Shown: positions 7,798 through 15,657 of the stretch, one piece after another
Layout of the letters: each line of letters starts with the position of its first letter
How positions within the stretch are numbered: position 1 is the first letter of the stretch
NCBI RefSeq assembly: GCF_002982315.1
Contig: NZ_MWZD01000017.1
Location: 372,001-436,000, forward strand
DNA length: 64,000 nucleotides
Source: Leucobacter massiliensis
GTDB lineage: Bacteria; Actinomycetota; Actinomycetes; Actinomycetales; Microbacteriaceae
Direction: 5' to 3'
Notes under the pieces: generated by a model
Databases searched by the model: none
Told to the model about the DNA's origin: nothing
The model's input: only the letters and a program-made list of their open reading frames with translations
Translations under genes and position numbers: made by a program

Positions 7798-8532
7798 GAC
7801 GTTCTCCTTTCGGTTGGGGTCACCCGGCTCGGACGAGCTCGGGGGCTTGGGGGCATCCGCGCGCGCGGCGGCGCGGCGGCCGTCCGATCGCGCGAACACC
7901 GACAGGTCGAACTTCGCCTTCGCGGCCTCGGCGTCACCGACGCCCTCGATCCGGTCGGCGAGCTTCTCCGCGACCGCCTGCTCGGCGGTGAGGAACCGGT
8001 CCTTGTCCATCTCGGCGAGCCAGTGCTCGACCGGGTCGCCCGACTTCGCCGAATAGATCGACGCGATGTTCCGGTCGAAGTGGTTCTCGAGCTCGTCGGC
8101 GACCGCCCGCAGATCCGCCGCATCGCCGATGACGACGCCCCACGCGTTGTGGATGTAGAGTTGCGTGTTCTGCATCATCACGAGCTCGTCGGCCGCCGCG
8201 GCGATGAACGACGCCGACGAAGCCGCGATGCCCTCGACGACCGCGACGACGCGCGCCGGGTGGGCGCGGAGCGCGTTCATGATCGCGATGCCCTCCATCA
8301 CCTCGCCGCCCGGGGAGTTGATCAGGAGCCGGATCTCGGTCGTCTCCGCCGGGAGCTCGTCGAGGACGCGCGCGAACTCCTTTGCGGAGACGCCCCACCA
8401 CTCGCCCCAGCTGTCGATGGGGTCGTAGAGGCGGAGCGTCGCGACGGTCCCGTCGGAGCGCGACGTCGGCGCCTCGGCGCGGATCGGGGTGCGCTGCACG
8501 TCTCCGCGGGCAGCGTGTCGGAAGGGGTTCAT
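7327..8532 (-). CDS. ClpP-like prohead protease fused to scaffold domain
   Basis: The product is 401 aa. Residues 1-190 are a ClpP/S49-type protease: RLLINSPGGEVMEG at 68-81, GIAASSASFI with the likely nucleophile Ser105, and LYIHNAWG with catalytic His128. Residues about 245-401 are a charged, helical scaffold-like region (KENVVAYDDLTAGIRERLG onward). The ATG at 8532 overlaps the portal stop (ATGA); upstream in-frame codons reach back into the portal gene and are not used. An internal ribosome binding site lies at the domain border, so a free scaffold is probably also made. It processes the prohead before DNA packaging. Confidence 0.92.
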   Translation of the reverse strand: MNPFRHAARGDVQRTPIRAEAPTSRSDGTVATLRLYDPIDSWGEWWGVSAKEFARVLDELPAETTEIRLLINSPGGEVMEGIAIMNALRAHPARVVAVVEGIAASSASFIAAAADELVMMQNTQLYIHNAWGVVIGDAADLRAVADELENHFDRNIASIYSAKSGDPVEHWLAEMDKDRFLTAEQAVAEKLADRIEGVGDAEAAKAKFDLSVFARSDGRRAAARADAPKPPSSSEPGDPNRKENVVAYDDLTAGIRERLGVTDADASDETLLAALDEALEERAETPAAPSAAIPEGAVVMDAATLEELRQNAALGAQARREQESARRDAIVAAALRDGRIAASARDSWRAQLDKDEEGIAALLESFPKNAVPVLEVGHSDTLTSADDALYGAVYGSIEKGA

Positions 8533-9971
8533 GCGGCCTCCTCGGGCTCGTTGTTCGGGATCCGACTCACGTCTGGACCGTCTCCTGTCAGGTCCGCGCC
8601 GGCGAGCCGGATGAGCTCGCGTGCTTCGTCCTGCCGCAGCGGGACCTTGTCGGTCGCGAGGTACACCTTCTGCGCGATCTCCGCCGCGGCGCGTGCTCGC
8701 GCGGCGGCATCGGCGTCCGAGTCCTTTTCGCGGCCGACGGCGGGCTCCGCCTTGACGGGGGCGCCGAAGCGTTCCCGGATCCACGCCTCGAGCGGCTCGT
8801 CGGCCTCGATCGCTCCGCAGTCGATGAGGGCCCGGATCGCTTCGGCCGTGACCGGCTGCTGCTCGCCGATCGCGGCGGGCACCAGGCGCGGCGCCGGCTC
8901 CGAGGTTCCCCAGTTCAGGTCGACGAGGTCCTCGATGACGTGCTGGTTGGTCACGTCCGCGATGTGCTGGGCGACGGCGTTCAGGGAGTCCGTGAAGAAG
9001 TTCGCGAACGTCGAACCCAGCGCCCAGGACCCGGTCTCGGTGCCGAGGTTCAGGAAGTGCGCGAGGACCGCGCGAGCTATCTGCTCGTCGTAGTACCGGA
9101 TCGGCTTGTCGAGGTCAGGGATCTTCCCGGTGACGCCGACGAACTGCAGCGTGGAGCCGTGCGCGAGAGATGCGCCGGCGGCGTCACCCGCGCGCGCGCC
9201 CTTCGCGATGTCCAGCCCGCGCGCGATCTCCTGATCCGCCCAGGCGACGATCTCCTCGTAGGAGGCGCCCTCGGGAGGAGCGGCCGCGGTGAACACCGGC
9301 AGGCCGAGTCCGTTCCGCTCCGCGGCGAGAGCCTGGATCCGCAGTACGCGGTCCTTGAGGATCCACATCTTGTACGCCGACCGCAGCAGCGACTCACCGA
9401 TCCAGTTCGCGCCCTCGCGCTCGTTGACGAACGCGACGAGACGATCGACCGGGATCTCGACCTCGGCACGCCCATCGCGGCCGTGCTGCTTGATCGCGAC
9501 GAGGCCGCCGTCCTTCGCCACCTCGACGTCGGCGATCGTCCGCGGCGGCCGCCACGCGAGCTTCCCGAGATGCGTCGCGCCCGAGCTCTGGTCGTACACC
9601 TGCTCGAAGAAGCTGTGTCCGTAGACCAGCTCGAGCAGCGCGAGCCGCAGGAACTCCTTGAATGAGAACCGGCCCTTCGTCCGCAGCGGAGCGACGAACG
9701 GCTCGCCCTTCACCGGAAGACCGAGGTCGCCAGCGACGTGGGCGACGACCTCAGGCCGGCAGCCCGTGCCGTCGATGACCCACTCTGTGCGCATGATCGG
9801 GAGCGTGACGGCGCGCAGCACCGACTTCACCTGCGGGTCCGCGCGGCGCATCCGGTCGAACACGTCGATGGAATGCGGCCACTGCAGGTCCGGGTTCTCC
9901 TCGTGCGTCTCCGCCGTGAGCTTCCCCCATCCGAGAACCCCGGCGTCCGCCTGGTATCCGATCTCAGCCAA
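8529..9971 (-). CDS. phage portal protein (DUF935 / Mu gp29-like)
   Basis: The product is 480 aa from a TTG at 9971, chosen because AGAGGGGGT lies 7 bases upstream and the start then follows the terminase stop at 9985. An ATG at 10016 in the same frame (adds 15 residues, overlaps terminase) is the alternative. The pattern of VFDRMRRADPQVKSVLRAV, RFSFKEFLRLALLELVYGHS and FLNLGTETGSWALGSTFANFF matches portals of the DUF935 group. It forms the dodecameric ring through which DNA enters and leaves the head. Its stop overlaps the protease start. Confidence 0.92.
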   Translation of the reverse strand: MAEIGYQADAGVLGWGKLTAETHEENPDLQWPHSIDVFDRMRRADPQVKSVLRAVTLPIMRTEWVIDGTGCRPEVVAHVAGDLGLPVKGEPFVAPLRTKGRFSFKEFLRLALLELVYGHSFFEQVYDQSSGATHLGKLAWRPPRTIADVEVAKDGGLVAIKQHGRDGRAEVEIPVDRLVAFVNEREGANWIGESLLRSAYKMWILKDRVLRIQALAAERNGLGLPVFTAAAPPEGASYEEIVAWADQEIARGLDIAKGARAGDAAGASLAHGSTLQFVGVTGKIPDLDKPIRYYDEQIARAVLAHFLNLGTETGSWALGSTFANFFTDSLNAVAQHIADVTNQHVIEDLVDLNWGTSEPAPRLVPAAIGEQQPVTAEAIRALIDCGAIEADEPLEAWIRERFGAPVKAEPAVGREKDSDADAAARARAAAEIAQKVYLATDKVPLRQDEARELIRLAGADLTGDGPDVSRIPNNEPEEAA

Positions 9972-9984
9972 GGCGGACCCCCTC

Positions 9985-11562
9985 TCAGAACCCCGCAGAT
10001 CGGAGGTCCACTTCATCTCGTGCGACGCTGTCGCGGGTCAGAACCGCGGCCTTCGGTGGCGGCGGCGTTCGCTTCTTCGGTGACGCCTCGGACTTGATGA
10101 CGCCCCACACGGCCCAGGTGACTGACTGAGCGTGCGAGATCGGCTTCGTCGGATCGGACGGCTCCCACGTGAACCCGGCGCGACCGATCGCACGGGTCGT
10201 CGCGAGCTCGAGCGACTTCGTGACCTCGGGCTGGTCACGGTGCAGCACGAGGCCGTCGTTCGACATCTCGATGAAGATCGAGTGCGCCGCGGCGATCTCG
10301 TCGAGATGCATCGCCAAGTACTTGATGCCGGCGCGGTCGAGATCCGCGAGGATCATCGCGGCGTTCTTCGGATCAACGACGACGAGCGCGTTCCCGAGCC
10401 CGGCCTTCAGGGCCTTCACCTCGTCGGCCACCCAGCGCACCTTGCGGTCCGTCTTGTGGTGCTCGACGGCAATGTGGTCGGAGTCGAGGCGGATAGCCTT
10501 CGAGATCGTCGCGTACCCGCCGCCCCGGCCGACCGCGATAGCGATGACACCGCCGTCGCCCTGCACCGGATAGTCGCCTGCGTGCCGCTTCCACATCTCG
10601 AGGTCGAGCTCCGAGAGCTTCTCGGCTACTTCCTCGGCGCGATTCGGCCAGACCGCGAAGCGCTCTTGCAAGAGCTCGTCCCGATCCGCAGCGCGGTCCA
10701 CCTGCTCGGCGACGGTGGTCGGGTGGATCCACGTCCCCATCGCAGGGATCGACTGCTTCCACACCTCTGGATCCTCGACGTCGATCAGCTTCGCGAGCTT
10801 CGGGTCCTCAGCACCCTCCGGCGACCACTCCTGCCAGATGACGCGCGAGGCGCCGCGACGACCTCGGTCGCGCACCCCTTCAAACACCTCACCGTCGTTC
10901 TCATCGGAAGGGACGGTGCCGACGTAAATCTCCTGCCGATTCGGAATCGTTGACTGGGTGTAGGTCAGCGCTTTGCGCGCCGACACTGGGAGTTCCTGCG
11001 CCTCGTCGTACACGACGTCAGTCGCCGCGAACCCTCGGCCGGACTTCTTCGACCGCGCGACGAATCGAACACGGTCCCCGAGCAGTTGCCCACGGCGCTT
11101 CTTCAGGACGATCGCCTCTTTGCCGTTCGCAGTGTAGACGTGGTCAACAAGCGACATCAGCCGGTCGTTCGCCTCGATGATCGACGCCAACTTCTCGAAT
11201 GTCTCGGTGGCCGTCTTCACCTCATGGGCCGTATGTAGCACCGTGCGCCGGCGCTTGTCCGGCAGAGGAAACAGGAACAGCCGCGCGAGATCGAATGCGA
11301 CGAGCGCTTCGCTCTTTCCGTTCTGCCGCGAGACCAACAGGCCGCACTCCGATGCCGCCCACTTCCCGGCGTCATCAATGTCGTGCCATGCCCACAGGAC
11401 GTACTCCTGCCAATCCTCGAGCTTCATCCCCGCAGCAGTCGCGAAGTCGACAGCGAGCTCACCCCAGGAACCGACTGATTCAGGACGACTTTCGAGGCGC
11501 GGGCGCTGGTCCCCGAGCAGCGTCTCCAAGGAAGGCAAACGGATCTCCCTCCCCGTCATCAC
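9985..11562 (-). CDS. terminase large subunit
   Basis: The product is 525 aa: an ATPase/nuclease that packages DNA into proheads. Walker A is SRQNGKS at 78-84 and Walker B is DVVYDEAQ near 182-189 with the catalytic Glu following Asp. The C-terminal nuclease domain has VVVDP with Asp397. The first nuclease strand reads VIAIAVGRGGGYATI (about 339-353), where an Asp would normally be expected, so that catalytic residue may be missing or displaced. The final strand ISHAQSVTWAVWG is also present. The gene overlaps the small terminase gene by 83 bases. Confidence 0.93.
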   Translation of the reverse strand: MMTGREIRLPSLETLLGDQRPRLESRPESVGSWGELAVDFATAAGMKLEDWQEYVLWAWHDIDDAGKWAASECGLLVSRQNGKSEALVAFDLARLFLFPLPDKRRRTVLHTAHEVKTATETFEKLASIIEANDRLMSLVDHVYTANGKEAIVLKKRRGQLLGDRVRFVARSKKSGRGFAATDVVYDEAQELPVSARKALTYTQSTIPNRQEIYVGTVPSDENDGEVFEGVRDRGRRGASRVIWQEWSPEGAEDPKLAKLIDVEDPEVWKQSIPAMGTWIHPTTVAEQVDRAADRDELLQERFAVWPNRAEEVAEKLSELDLEMWKRHAGDYPVQGDGGVIAIAVGRGGGYATISKAIRLDSDHIAVEHHKTDRKVRWVADEVKALKAGLGNALVVVDPKNAAMILADLDRAGIKYLAMHLDEIAAAHSIFIEMSNDGLVLHRDQPEVTKSLELATTRAIGRAGFTWEPSDPTKPISHAQSVTWAVWGVIKSEASPKKRTPPPPKAAVLTRDSVARDEVDLRSAGF

Positions 11563-11929
11563 CCGAGGCCGGCGCGGAGCCGCTCACCTTGACTAGCTCC
11601 TCAACGAGCTCGGAGTGTCGTTTCGACAGCTGCACGATCTTCAGCGGATCCGCCTCGGCGATCGCCTCCATCGCCCGCTTCACGAGCGCCATATTCGCGA
11701 GCAACTCGGCACGCGCATCCACGTCACCCTTCGGCTCCTCGGGGAACTCGACTGCGCCGCCAGGAAGCGCCACCACTGGCCGCGGATCCGCTTCGTCTGA
11801 TGCACGACCCGAACGTCTCCGAGAAGCGTCACGCATCGCCTTCATGCAGGCAGCGTCGACCGGCTCGCCCTTGCGCTTGTGCCGCTTGTAGGCCGACTCA
11901 GTACCGCACGGAGCAGGAGGACGAGGCAC
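11480..11929 (-). CDS. terminase small subunit
   Basis: The product is 149 aa from a GTG with AGGAGGT 4-5 bases upstream. The N-terminus (PCGTESAYKRHKRKGEPVDA, then ACMKA) is a Cys-containing module common in actinophage small terminases. The middle is helical (ELLANMALVKRAMEAIAEAD) and the C-terminus is Pro/Ala-rich. It recognises phage DNA and recruits the large subunit. The long 83-base overlap with terL implies coupled translation. It is the first gene of the late block read leftward. Confidence 0.82.
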   Translation of the reverse strand: MPRPPAPCGTESAYKRHKRKGEPVDAACMKAMRDASRRRSGRASDEADPRPVVALPGGAVEFPEEPKGDVDARAELLANMALVKRAMEAIAEADPLKIVQLSKRHSELVEELVKVSGSAPASGDDGEGDPFAFLGDAARGPAPAPRKSS

Positions 11930-12095
11930 TTCGACCTCCTATCCGATTACGAACCCAATGCGAATGCGAAAAGCGCCGAAATATCCGGGAGAGAGACGCG
12001 CCAAGGCCGCGCGGGAAGCTGGCAGGGGGAGGGCGAGCCTGGATTTTATTCGGGGGTCATGGCTGGGGTGGTCGGGGACCGTGTACGGTCTGGCT
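11930..12095. other. divergent intergenic region between small terminase and GNAT gene
   Basis: This 166-base stretch separates the leftward late genes from the lone rightward GNAT gene. It holds the small terminase Shine-Dalgarno site and an AT-richer patch around 11940-11990. The GNAT -10 candidate TACGGT is at 12084-12089. A late promoter is expected here, but no convincing -35/-10 pair was found. No gene is apparent. Confidence 0.4.
12084..12089 (+). promoter_or_regulatory. -10 hexamer of GNAT gene (leaderless start)
   Basis: TACGGT fits the actinobacterial TANNNT -10 consensus and ends 6 bases before the ATG at 12096, which would place transcription start at or next to the start codon. 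No clear -35 hexamer is seen 16-18 bases upstream. Confidence 0.5.
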
Positions 12096-12554
12096 ATGGA
12101 AAGTTCTCCGCTGTCGCTCGTTGAGCTTCGTCCGCGTAAGAAGCGCGTGTATTGGTATGTGTTTGAGGCATCTAGTGAGTTCGAGAAGCCTTGGTGGCAA
12201 CGGGAGGACTTTGTCTCGGAGGCAGACCACTGGGTATCGGTCCAGCGCGATGGCTCGGAAGTGGGGCGCTGTAAGTTCACCCTCAATGAAGGATTCATGT
12301 CCCATCCGCTGCTGGGTGATATGCCCCATGGGCAGCTTGACATCCTTGCGCTTGAGGTGGCGCTGTCGGTGCGCGGGAGAGGTGTGGGGAGCGCCATAGT
12401 CGCGATGATCCGTGAGGTATATCCGCTGCCCAGATTGACGGCGCTGAATGACAGTGAAGAATCCAGAGGGTTCTGGGACAGTCTGGGATGGGTGCGCCAC
12501 GAGCATCCGAATCCTCTTTTTCGCACCGAGAGGGTTACATACTCGGAGCACTAA
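12096..12554 (+). CDS. GNAT-type N-acetyltransferase, prophage cargo gene
   Basis: The product is 152 aa (MESSPLSLVELRPRKKRVYW...). The acetyl-CoA pyrophosphate loop is seen as VRGRGVGSAIV, preceded by the strand LDILALEVALS, and the C-terminal FWDSLGWVRHEHPN is typical of GNAT family members. It is the only plus-strand gene between leftward phage operons. The ATG at 12096 has no Shine-Dalgarno site but TACGGT lies 6 bases upstream, suggesting a leaderless transcript. Its base composition is less GC-rich than its neighbours. The substrate is unknown; a lysogen trait or antiphage-related role is inference. Confidence 0.75.
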   Translation: MESSPLSLVELRPRKKRVYWYVFEASSEFEKPWWQREDFVSEADHWVSVQRDGSEVGRCKFTLNEGFMSHPLLGDMPHGQLDILALEVALSVRGRGVGSAIVAMIREVYPLPRLTALNDSEESRGFWDSLGWVRHEHPNPLFRTERVTYSEH

Positions 12555-12581
12555 CCGTGCAAGGAGGCGTTGCTAAGTACG

Positions 12582-12881
12582 TCACGTGGCCTCCCATATC
12601 TCGACCTGGGCGGCGTCGCCCTTCATCGTGTTGCAGCGTCGGTGGAACGGGTGAAGGTCCTGCCGGACGAGGTGGCCGCCGTTCCCGAGCGCGGTCGGGT
12701 GGTCCGCGGTGAACGACATCGGGTCGGTATGGGGGAGCGTCGTGTCGATGGGGTCGCCGCAGCCGTAGTCGCTGCCCCATCCGCAGGGTAGGCCCTCTCG
12801 GGCGGTGCGTCGCTTGAGGGCGGCCTGCTTGCGGCGGTACGCGCGGTGGCCGGCGCCGTTGCGGATATGCTGCGTGCCCAC
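12582..12881 (-). CDS. HNH endonuclease
   Basis: The product is 99 aa. The HNH fold shows as FTADHPTALGNGGH, then HPFHRRCNTMKGD at the C-terminus; Asp-His in ADHP and the final His/Asn/Lys are the usual active residues. Cys residues near CGWGSDYGCGD may bind zinc. HNH enzymes next to terminase genes commonly assist DNA cleavage during packaging. The gene is followed on the minus strand by the convergent GNAT gene end (12554) and preceded by a hairpin at 12906-12933. Confidence 0.85.
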   Translation of the reverse strand: MGTQHIRNGAGHRAYRRKQAALKRRTAREGLPCGWGSDYGCGDPIDTTLPHTDPMSFTADHPTALGNGGHLVRQDLHPFHRRCNTMKGDAAQVEIWEAT

Positions 12882-12905
12882 CGTCTCTCCTCCCGGGAAC
12901 GACGA

Positions 12906-12933
12906 AGCCCCGGAGCTGTTGGGCTCCGGGGCT
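12906..12933 (-). terminator. hairpin terminator between lipoprotein and HNH genes
   Basis: AGCCCCGGAGC and GCTCCGGGGCT form an 11-bp perfect stem with a 6-base loop. It lies downstream of the leftward lipoprotein gene (stop at 12958). The U-run is weak, so a termination or processing role is possible. Confidence 0.6.
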
Positions 12934-12957
12934 CTGCAGGTGCGGGTCGTGGGGCGG

Positions 12958-13410
12958 CTACTGCTTCTCGAGTTCGACGGTGACGGTGGTGCCCATCGCC
13001 GTGACCTCGTAGCTGATGACGCCGTCGGCGTAGGTGAAATCCTTGGTGTCGTCGGTGGATGCCATCATAGCGGTGTCAGTCGCGGCCGCGTCGCGGGTAG
13101 ATGTCCAGGTCCATGTGTCGCCGGCTTCAGTAGGGGCGGTGTAGGTGCCGACCCAGTAGATCGAGGTGCTGTCGTTCTCCTCGTTCACCCAGTCGATCGA
13201 GATCGTTTCCGCGGTGATGGTCGCCTGCTGGTAGTTCGTCGGCGAGTTGGAGTTGGTTTGCTTCCAGGAGCCGGTGAGGTCGGCGGGGGTCGCTGGTTCC
13301 TCGGCGGTGGTCTCCTCGGCGGCGGGTGCGGCGTCGGTGCCGGTGTCAGAGGAGGAGCAGCCGGTGAAGGCGAGGAGGGTGATTGCGGCGATCGGGAGGA
13401 GCTTCTTCAT
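12958..13410 (-). CDS. prophage lipoprotein of unknown function
   Basis: The product is 150 aa. A signal peptide ends in a lipobox LLAFTGC with Cys18, then Ser/Asp/Thr/Glu-rich linker. The mature part starts near DLTGSWKQTNSNSPTNYQQA and is beta-rich with several Trp residues (WVGTYTAPTEAGDTWTW), ending TTVTVELEKQ. The ATG at 13410 is preceded by TATGGT 6 bases upstream, so transcription may be leaderless and separate from the operon upstream, which ends at a hairpin. Surface lipoproteins on prophages often block superinfection, but this is inference. Earlier in-frame starts overlap that hairpin region. Confidence 0.72.
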   Translation of the reverse strand: MKKLLPIAAITLLAFTGCSSSDTGTDAAPAAEETTAEEPATPADLTGSWKQTNSNSPTNYQQATITAETISIDWVNEENDSTSIYWVGTYTAPTEAGDTWTWTSTRDAAATDTAMMASTDDTKDFTYADGVISYEVTAMGTTVTVELEKQ

Positions 13411-13493
13411 GCTCTCACCATAGCCGAGGGTGTGCGCGGGCTGTGGGCGCCCTTGCCCGACGCACACCGTCGACGTTCGGCAGGAATGAGAAA

Positions 13494-13526
13494 GGGCCGG
13501 GGGCGCATGTTCTGCGTTCCCGGCCC
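13494..13526 (-). terminator. Rho-independent terminator after replication/accessory operon
   Basis: GGGCCGGG and CCCGGCCC pair, with an inner CGCA/TGCG pairing. On the minus strand the stem is followed by TTTCTCATT. It is placed 43 bases after the stop of the small HTH gene (13569) and before the lipoprotein gene, so it separates the two units. Confidence 0.72.
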
Positions 13527-13568
13527 ACTTGCTCAACACTCAAGGTAGGGGGTGACACTAGGGGGCGG

Positions 13569-13802
13569 TCAAGCTCTGGTGTCTGTCGGCGTGTCGCGCA
13601 TGATTCTGCGCATCTTGGCCTGGTGTGCTGGCCACGATTGGAGGTTCTTCCGGTACCAGGCGTACAGGACGACCTCGTGGACGATCTTGCGGCCGCGGTC
13701 GTCGATTCGCATTGGCATGCCGCGGCGGCGCCACCGCTGCAGCGCCCGCCTGGAGCGGCCGACCTTCGCGGCGGCTTCGCGATAGGTCAGCCACTCGCTC
13801 AC
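13569..13802 (-). CDS. small helix-turn-helix DNA-binding protein
   Basis: The product is 77 aa from a GTG at 13802 that overlaps the previous stop (GTGA). The sequence VSEWLTYREAAAKVGRS followed by RRALQRWRRRGMP is a helix-turn-helix of the excisionase/MerR-like type, with a basic wing (RIDDRGRKIVHEVVLYAW). It is last in the operon and just before a terminator. It might be an excisionase or a late-gene regulator; position far from the integrase favours a regulator. Function is inferred from the fold only. Confidence 0.68.
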   Translation of the reverse strand: MSEWLTYREAAAKVGRSRRALQRWRRRGMPMRIDDRGRKIVHEVVLYAWYRKNLQSWPAHQAKMRRIMRDTPTDTRA

Positions 13803-14410
13803 GGGAACATCTCCTCGAAGGCCCAACGGTCGCGGCATTCCTCGCAGCGCACGATCAGGTGGTCACCGGCGACGGCGAGGTGCAGTCCGCGCTCCCCGCA
13901 GGTCGGGCACGGGCGGTTCAGGTAGCGGCGCGCCGGAGGTGGGGTGTTCGGGTAGCGGTTGCGCATCTTGCGGACGAGGGCGGCGGTCTGGTCGGGGGCG
14001 TCGTTGAAGGCGCCGTCGTGGGCGATCTGGTGCGCGCAGGCCTTGAGATAGCGGGCGACGTCCTGCCCTGCGGTGAACGCCTCCCTGGGTGTGCAGGACG
14101 GCAGCGCCCAGGGTCCGAGCCTTCCCGAGCGTACGAACTCGCGTACGGGCCGGGGAGCGGGGTTCTGGGTGCGCTCCTCGACCTCGCGGGCGAACTCGAC
14201 CAGGGCCGACCAGAGCTCGTCCGCGTCGTCGGCGGCGTCTACGCGGTAGGGGAGCGTCGCGCGCTCCTTCGAGCCGGTGATCCTCCCGGTGCGCATGTCC
14301 TGCGCGCCCAGTACGGACTCGGCGTCCTCGCGCATGCGCCTGAGCAAGGAAGGTACCTCGTCGAAGGTGAGCTCTAGCCAGGTCGCACGGGACTGCTCAG
14401 CGATAGTCAT
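13799..14410 (-). CDS. phage protein with C-terminal zinc ribbon, unknown function
   Basis: The product is 203 aa. The ATG at 14410 has GGAGG 5 bases upstream, a clear start; in-frame sequence before it is antisense to the divergent lipoprotein gene and is rejected. The C-terminus has RPCPTCGERGLHLAV...IVRCEECRDRW, a CxxC...CxxC zinc ribbon at about 166-191. The N-terminal two thirds are helical (ELWSALVEFAREVEERTQN). Similar actinophage proteins sit in early regions with no known role. It could bind DNA or RNA. Confidence 0.7.
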   Translation of the reverse strand: MTIAEQSRATWLELTFDEVPSLLRRMREDAESVLGAQDMRTGRITGSKERATLPYRVDAADDADELWSALVEFAREVEERTQNPAPRPVREFVRSGRLGPWALPSCTPREAFTAGQDVARYLKACAHQIAHDGAFNDAPDQTAALVRKMRNRYPNTPPPARRYLNRPCPTCGERGLHLAVAGDHLIVRCEECRDRWAFEEMFP

Positions 14411-14423
14411 CTTTGCCTCCAGG

Positions 14424-14429
14424 TAGAGT
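14424..14429 (+). promoter_or_regulatory. -10 hexamer of plus-strand lipoprotein (leaderless start)
   Basis: TAGAGT matches TANNNT and ends 6 bases before the ATG at 14436. It lies in the 25-base gap to the divergent gene, overlapping that gene's ribosome binding region. No -35 consensus is seen. Confidence 0.45.
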
Positions 14430-14435
14430 TCGATC

Positions 14436-14930
14436 ATGAGTTCGAAGAATCGCATCGCCCTGACTTTTGTCTTGTTCGGGATGACTTCTCTCGCAGCATG
14501 TGCTCCATCCGGTCCCGTGGCGATAAGCAAGCCTGCTGTTGTCGTCAGCGAGGCTTGCGCGAGCGCATTCGACACCGCGAGCGAGGCGATCAACTACCTC
14601 TACACGCACCACCCCTTCTACGGACCCGAGTACGACATGCTGTACTCCGACGGTGAGGTTACGAGCGAGGAGCAAGCCACGCTTGATGCGATGCAATTGG
14701 ATGAGATCGCCCAATACGAGGCCGCGGTTGATCCCACCTACGATGCCTGCCACGGAGTAGAGGAGTTCTACCTGGCGGCGTACCAACACCGAGATGACGC
14801 TGATTGGTCCCTCAAGGAATCGGAGCACCTTCAGATAGAAGATCAGAAGAAGTGGTTCCTCTCGTCTTACTGCAGAGGGAAGGAAGCTCGTCCGGCGTGT
14901 TCCGACTTCGTCGCTGATGACTGGGAATGA
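14436..14930 (+). CDS. prophage lipoprotein, plus-strand cargo gene
   Basis: The product is 164 aa. The signal peptide ends in lipobox SLAAC with Cys22. The mature protein has four further Cys residues (SEACASAF, YDACHG, SYCRG, PACSDF), possibly in disulfides, and is acidic (ADDWE end). Only 25 bases separate it from the divergent leftward gene. TAGAGT lies 6 bases before the ATG and no Shine-Dalgarno site is seen, so the mRNA may be leaderless. It has lower GC than neighbours. It is probably expressed in the lysogen and displayed on the cell surface; a superinfection exclusion role is a guess. Confidence 0.7.
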   Translation: MSSKNRIALTFVLFGMTSLAACAPSGPVAISKPAVVVSEACASAFDTASEAINYLYTHHPFYGPEYDMLYSDGEVTSEEQATLDAMQLDEIAQYEAAVDPTYDACHGVEEFYLAAYQHRDDADWSLKESEHLQIEDQKKWFLSSYCRGKEARPACSDFVADDWE

Positions 14931-14938
14931 AACCTGTC

Positions 14939-15409
14939 TCATCGCTCCTCAACTCCTACCGGTAGCGCAGCGCGCCACCTTCGTTTCGTCTCGGTCGGGG
15001 CTACGACTTCACGAGGCCGCCCCGTGCGCCCCCACTCCCCGCCGCCGGCGAGTCCGTCGTCGTGCCACCCGGCTGCGCGGAGCGACCCACCCGGCTCGGT
15101 GGCGAGTGTGTAGGTGATGATCTTGTGCGGCTCGTAGCCGAGCGCGATCCCGGCCCTGCGGAGCGCGCCGTAGATCATGCTGCATGCGTTCCGGGTGCCG
15201 TCTGTGCAGACCCGAACGACCTCAAGGTGCTGGTCCTGATCGAGCACCCGAGACACTGGCCGCCCCGCGATCCCGACCCCGCGGATCCGTCCCGCCTCGT
15301 CGACGACGCGCACGCTGAACTTGTGCCCGCGGCTCGCCTTGTGGTGGCGGTGATGCTGCTCGACGTACGCGTTCGCTGCCTTCAGCGTGATCGGTTCAAT
15401 CTTCAGCAT
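14939..15409 (-). CDS. XF1762-like phage protein
   Basis: The product is 156 aa. Its sequence matches what I recall of the XF1762 group: AANAYVEQHHRHHKASRGHK near the N-terminus, then GVGIAGRPVSRVLD, then RVCTDGTRNACSMIYGALRR and IITYTLATEPGGSLRAAGW. The shape resembles GNAT acetyltransferases and the conserved His cluster may be functional, but the biochemical role is unknown. The ATG at 15409 overlaps the previous small reading frame. It ends 8 bases from the convergent lipoprotein stop. Confidence 0.78.
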   Translation of the reverse strand: MLKIEPITLKAANAYVEQHHRHHKASRGHKFSVRVVDEAGRIRGVGIAGRPVSRVLDQDQHLEVVRVCTDGTRNACSMIYGALRRAGIALGYEPHKIITYTLATEPGGSLRAAGWHDDGLAGGGEWGRTGRPREVVAPTETKRRWRAALPVGVEER

Positions 15410-15603
15410 CGGCTCCTCCTTCCGGTCTGGGTGATGGTGATGCGCGCCGCGAGGACTCGGTACACGCTGTGATTCGTGCGATGGTCAGCATCAGCACAGA
15501 GATGCGCCGACCAGCCCGTGACGGTCTGACGCGGATGCTGAACGCGAGGCTTCGGTAGGAGCTGAGCGCCGGACGCTGCCTCGACCGCTATCGGGGCGCT
15601 CAC
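15403..15603 (-). CDS. small hypothetical protein, doubtful
   Basis: This 66-aa frame (MSAPIAVEAASGAQLLPKPR...) overlaps the next gene by 7 bases and lies between that gene and the divergent membrane gene. It has a Cys/His-containing middle (SAHLCADADHRTNH) but no recognised motif and no strong Shine-Dalgarno site. It may be real because the downstream ATG overlaps its stop, or it may be untranslated leader. Confidence 0.35.
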   Translation of the reverse strand: MSAPIAVEAASGAQLLPKPRVQHPRQTVTGWSAHLCADADHRTNHSVYRVLAARITITQTGRRSRC

Positions 15604-15643
15604 ATCGCACCGCCATCGATCATCGGCTTGCCGACCGCCGGGG

Positions 15644-15649
15644 TACGCT
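15644..15649 (+). promoter_or_regulatory. -10 hexamer of plus-strand membrane protein gene
   Basis: TACGCT fits TANNNT, with 8 bases to the ATG at 15658. It is the third lone plus-strand gene in the prophage with this arrangement. No -35 consensus is evident. Confidence 0.4.
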
Positions 15650-15657
15650 TCTCTCTC

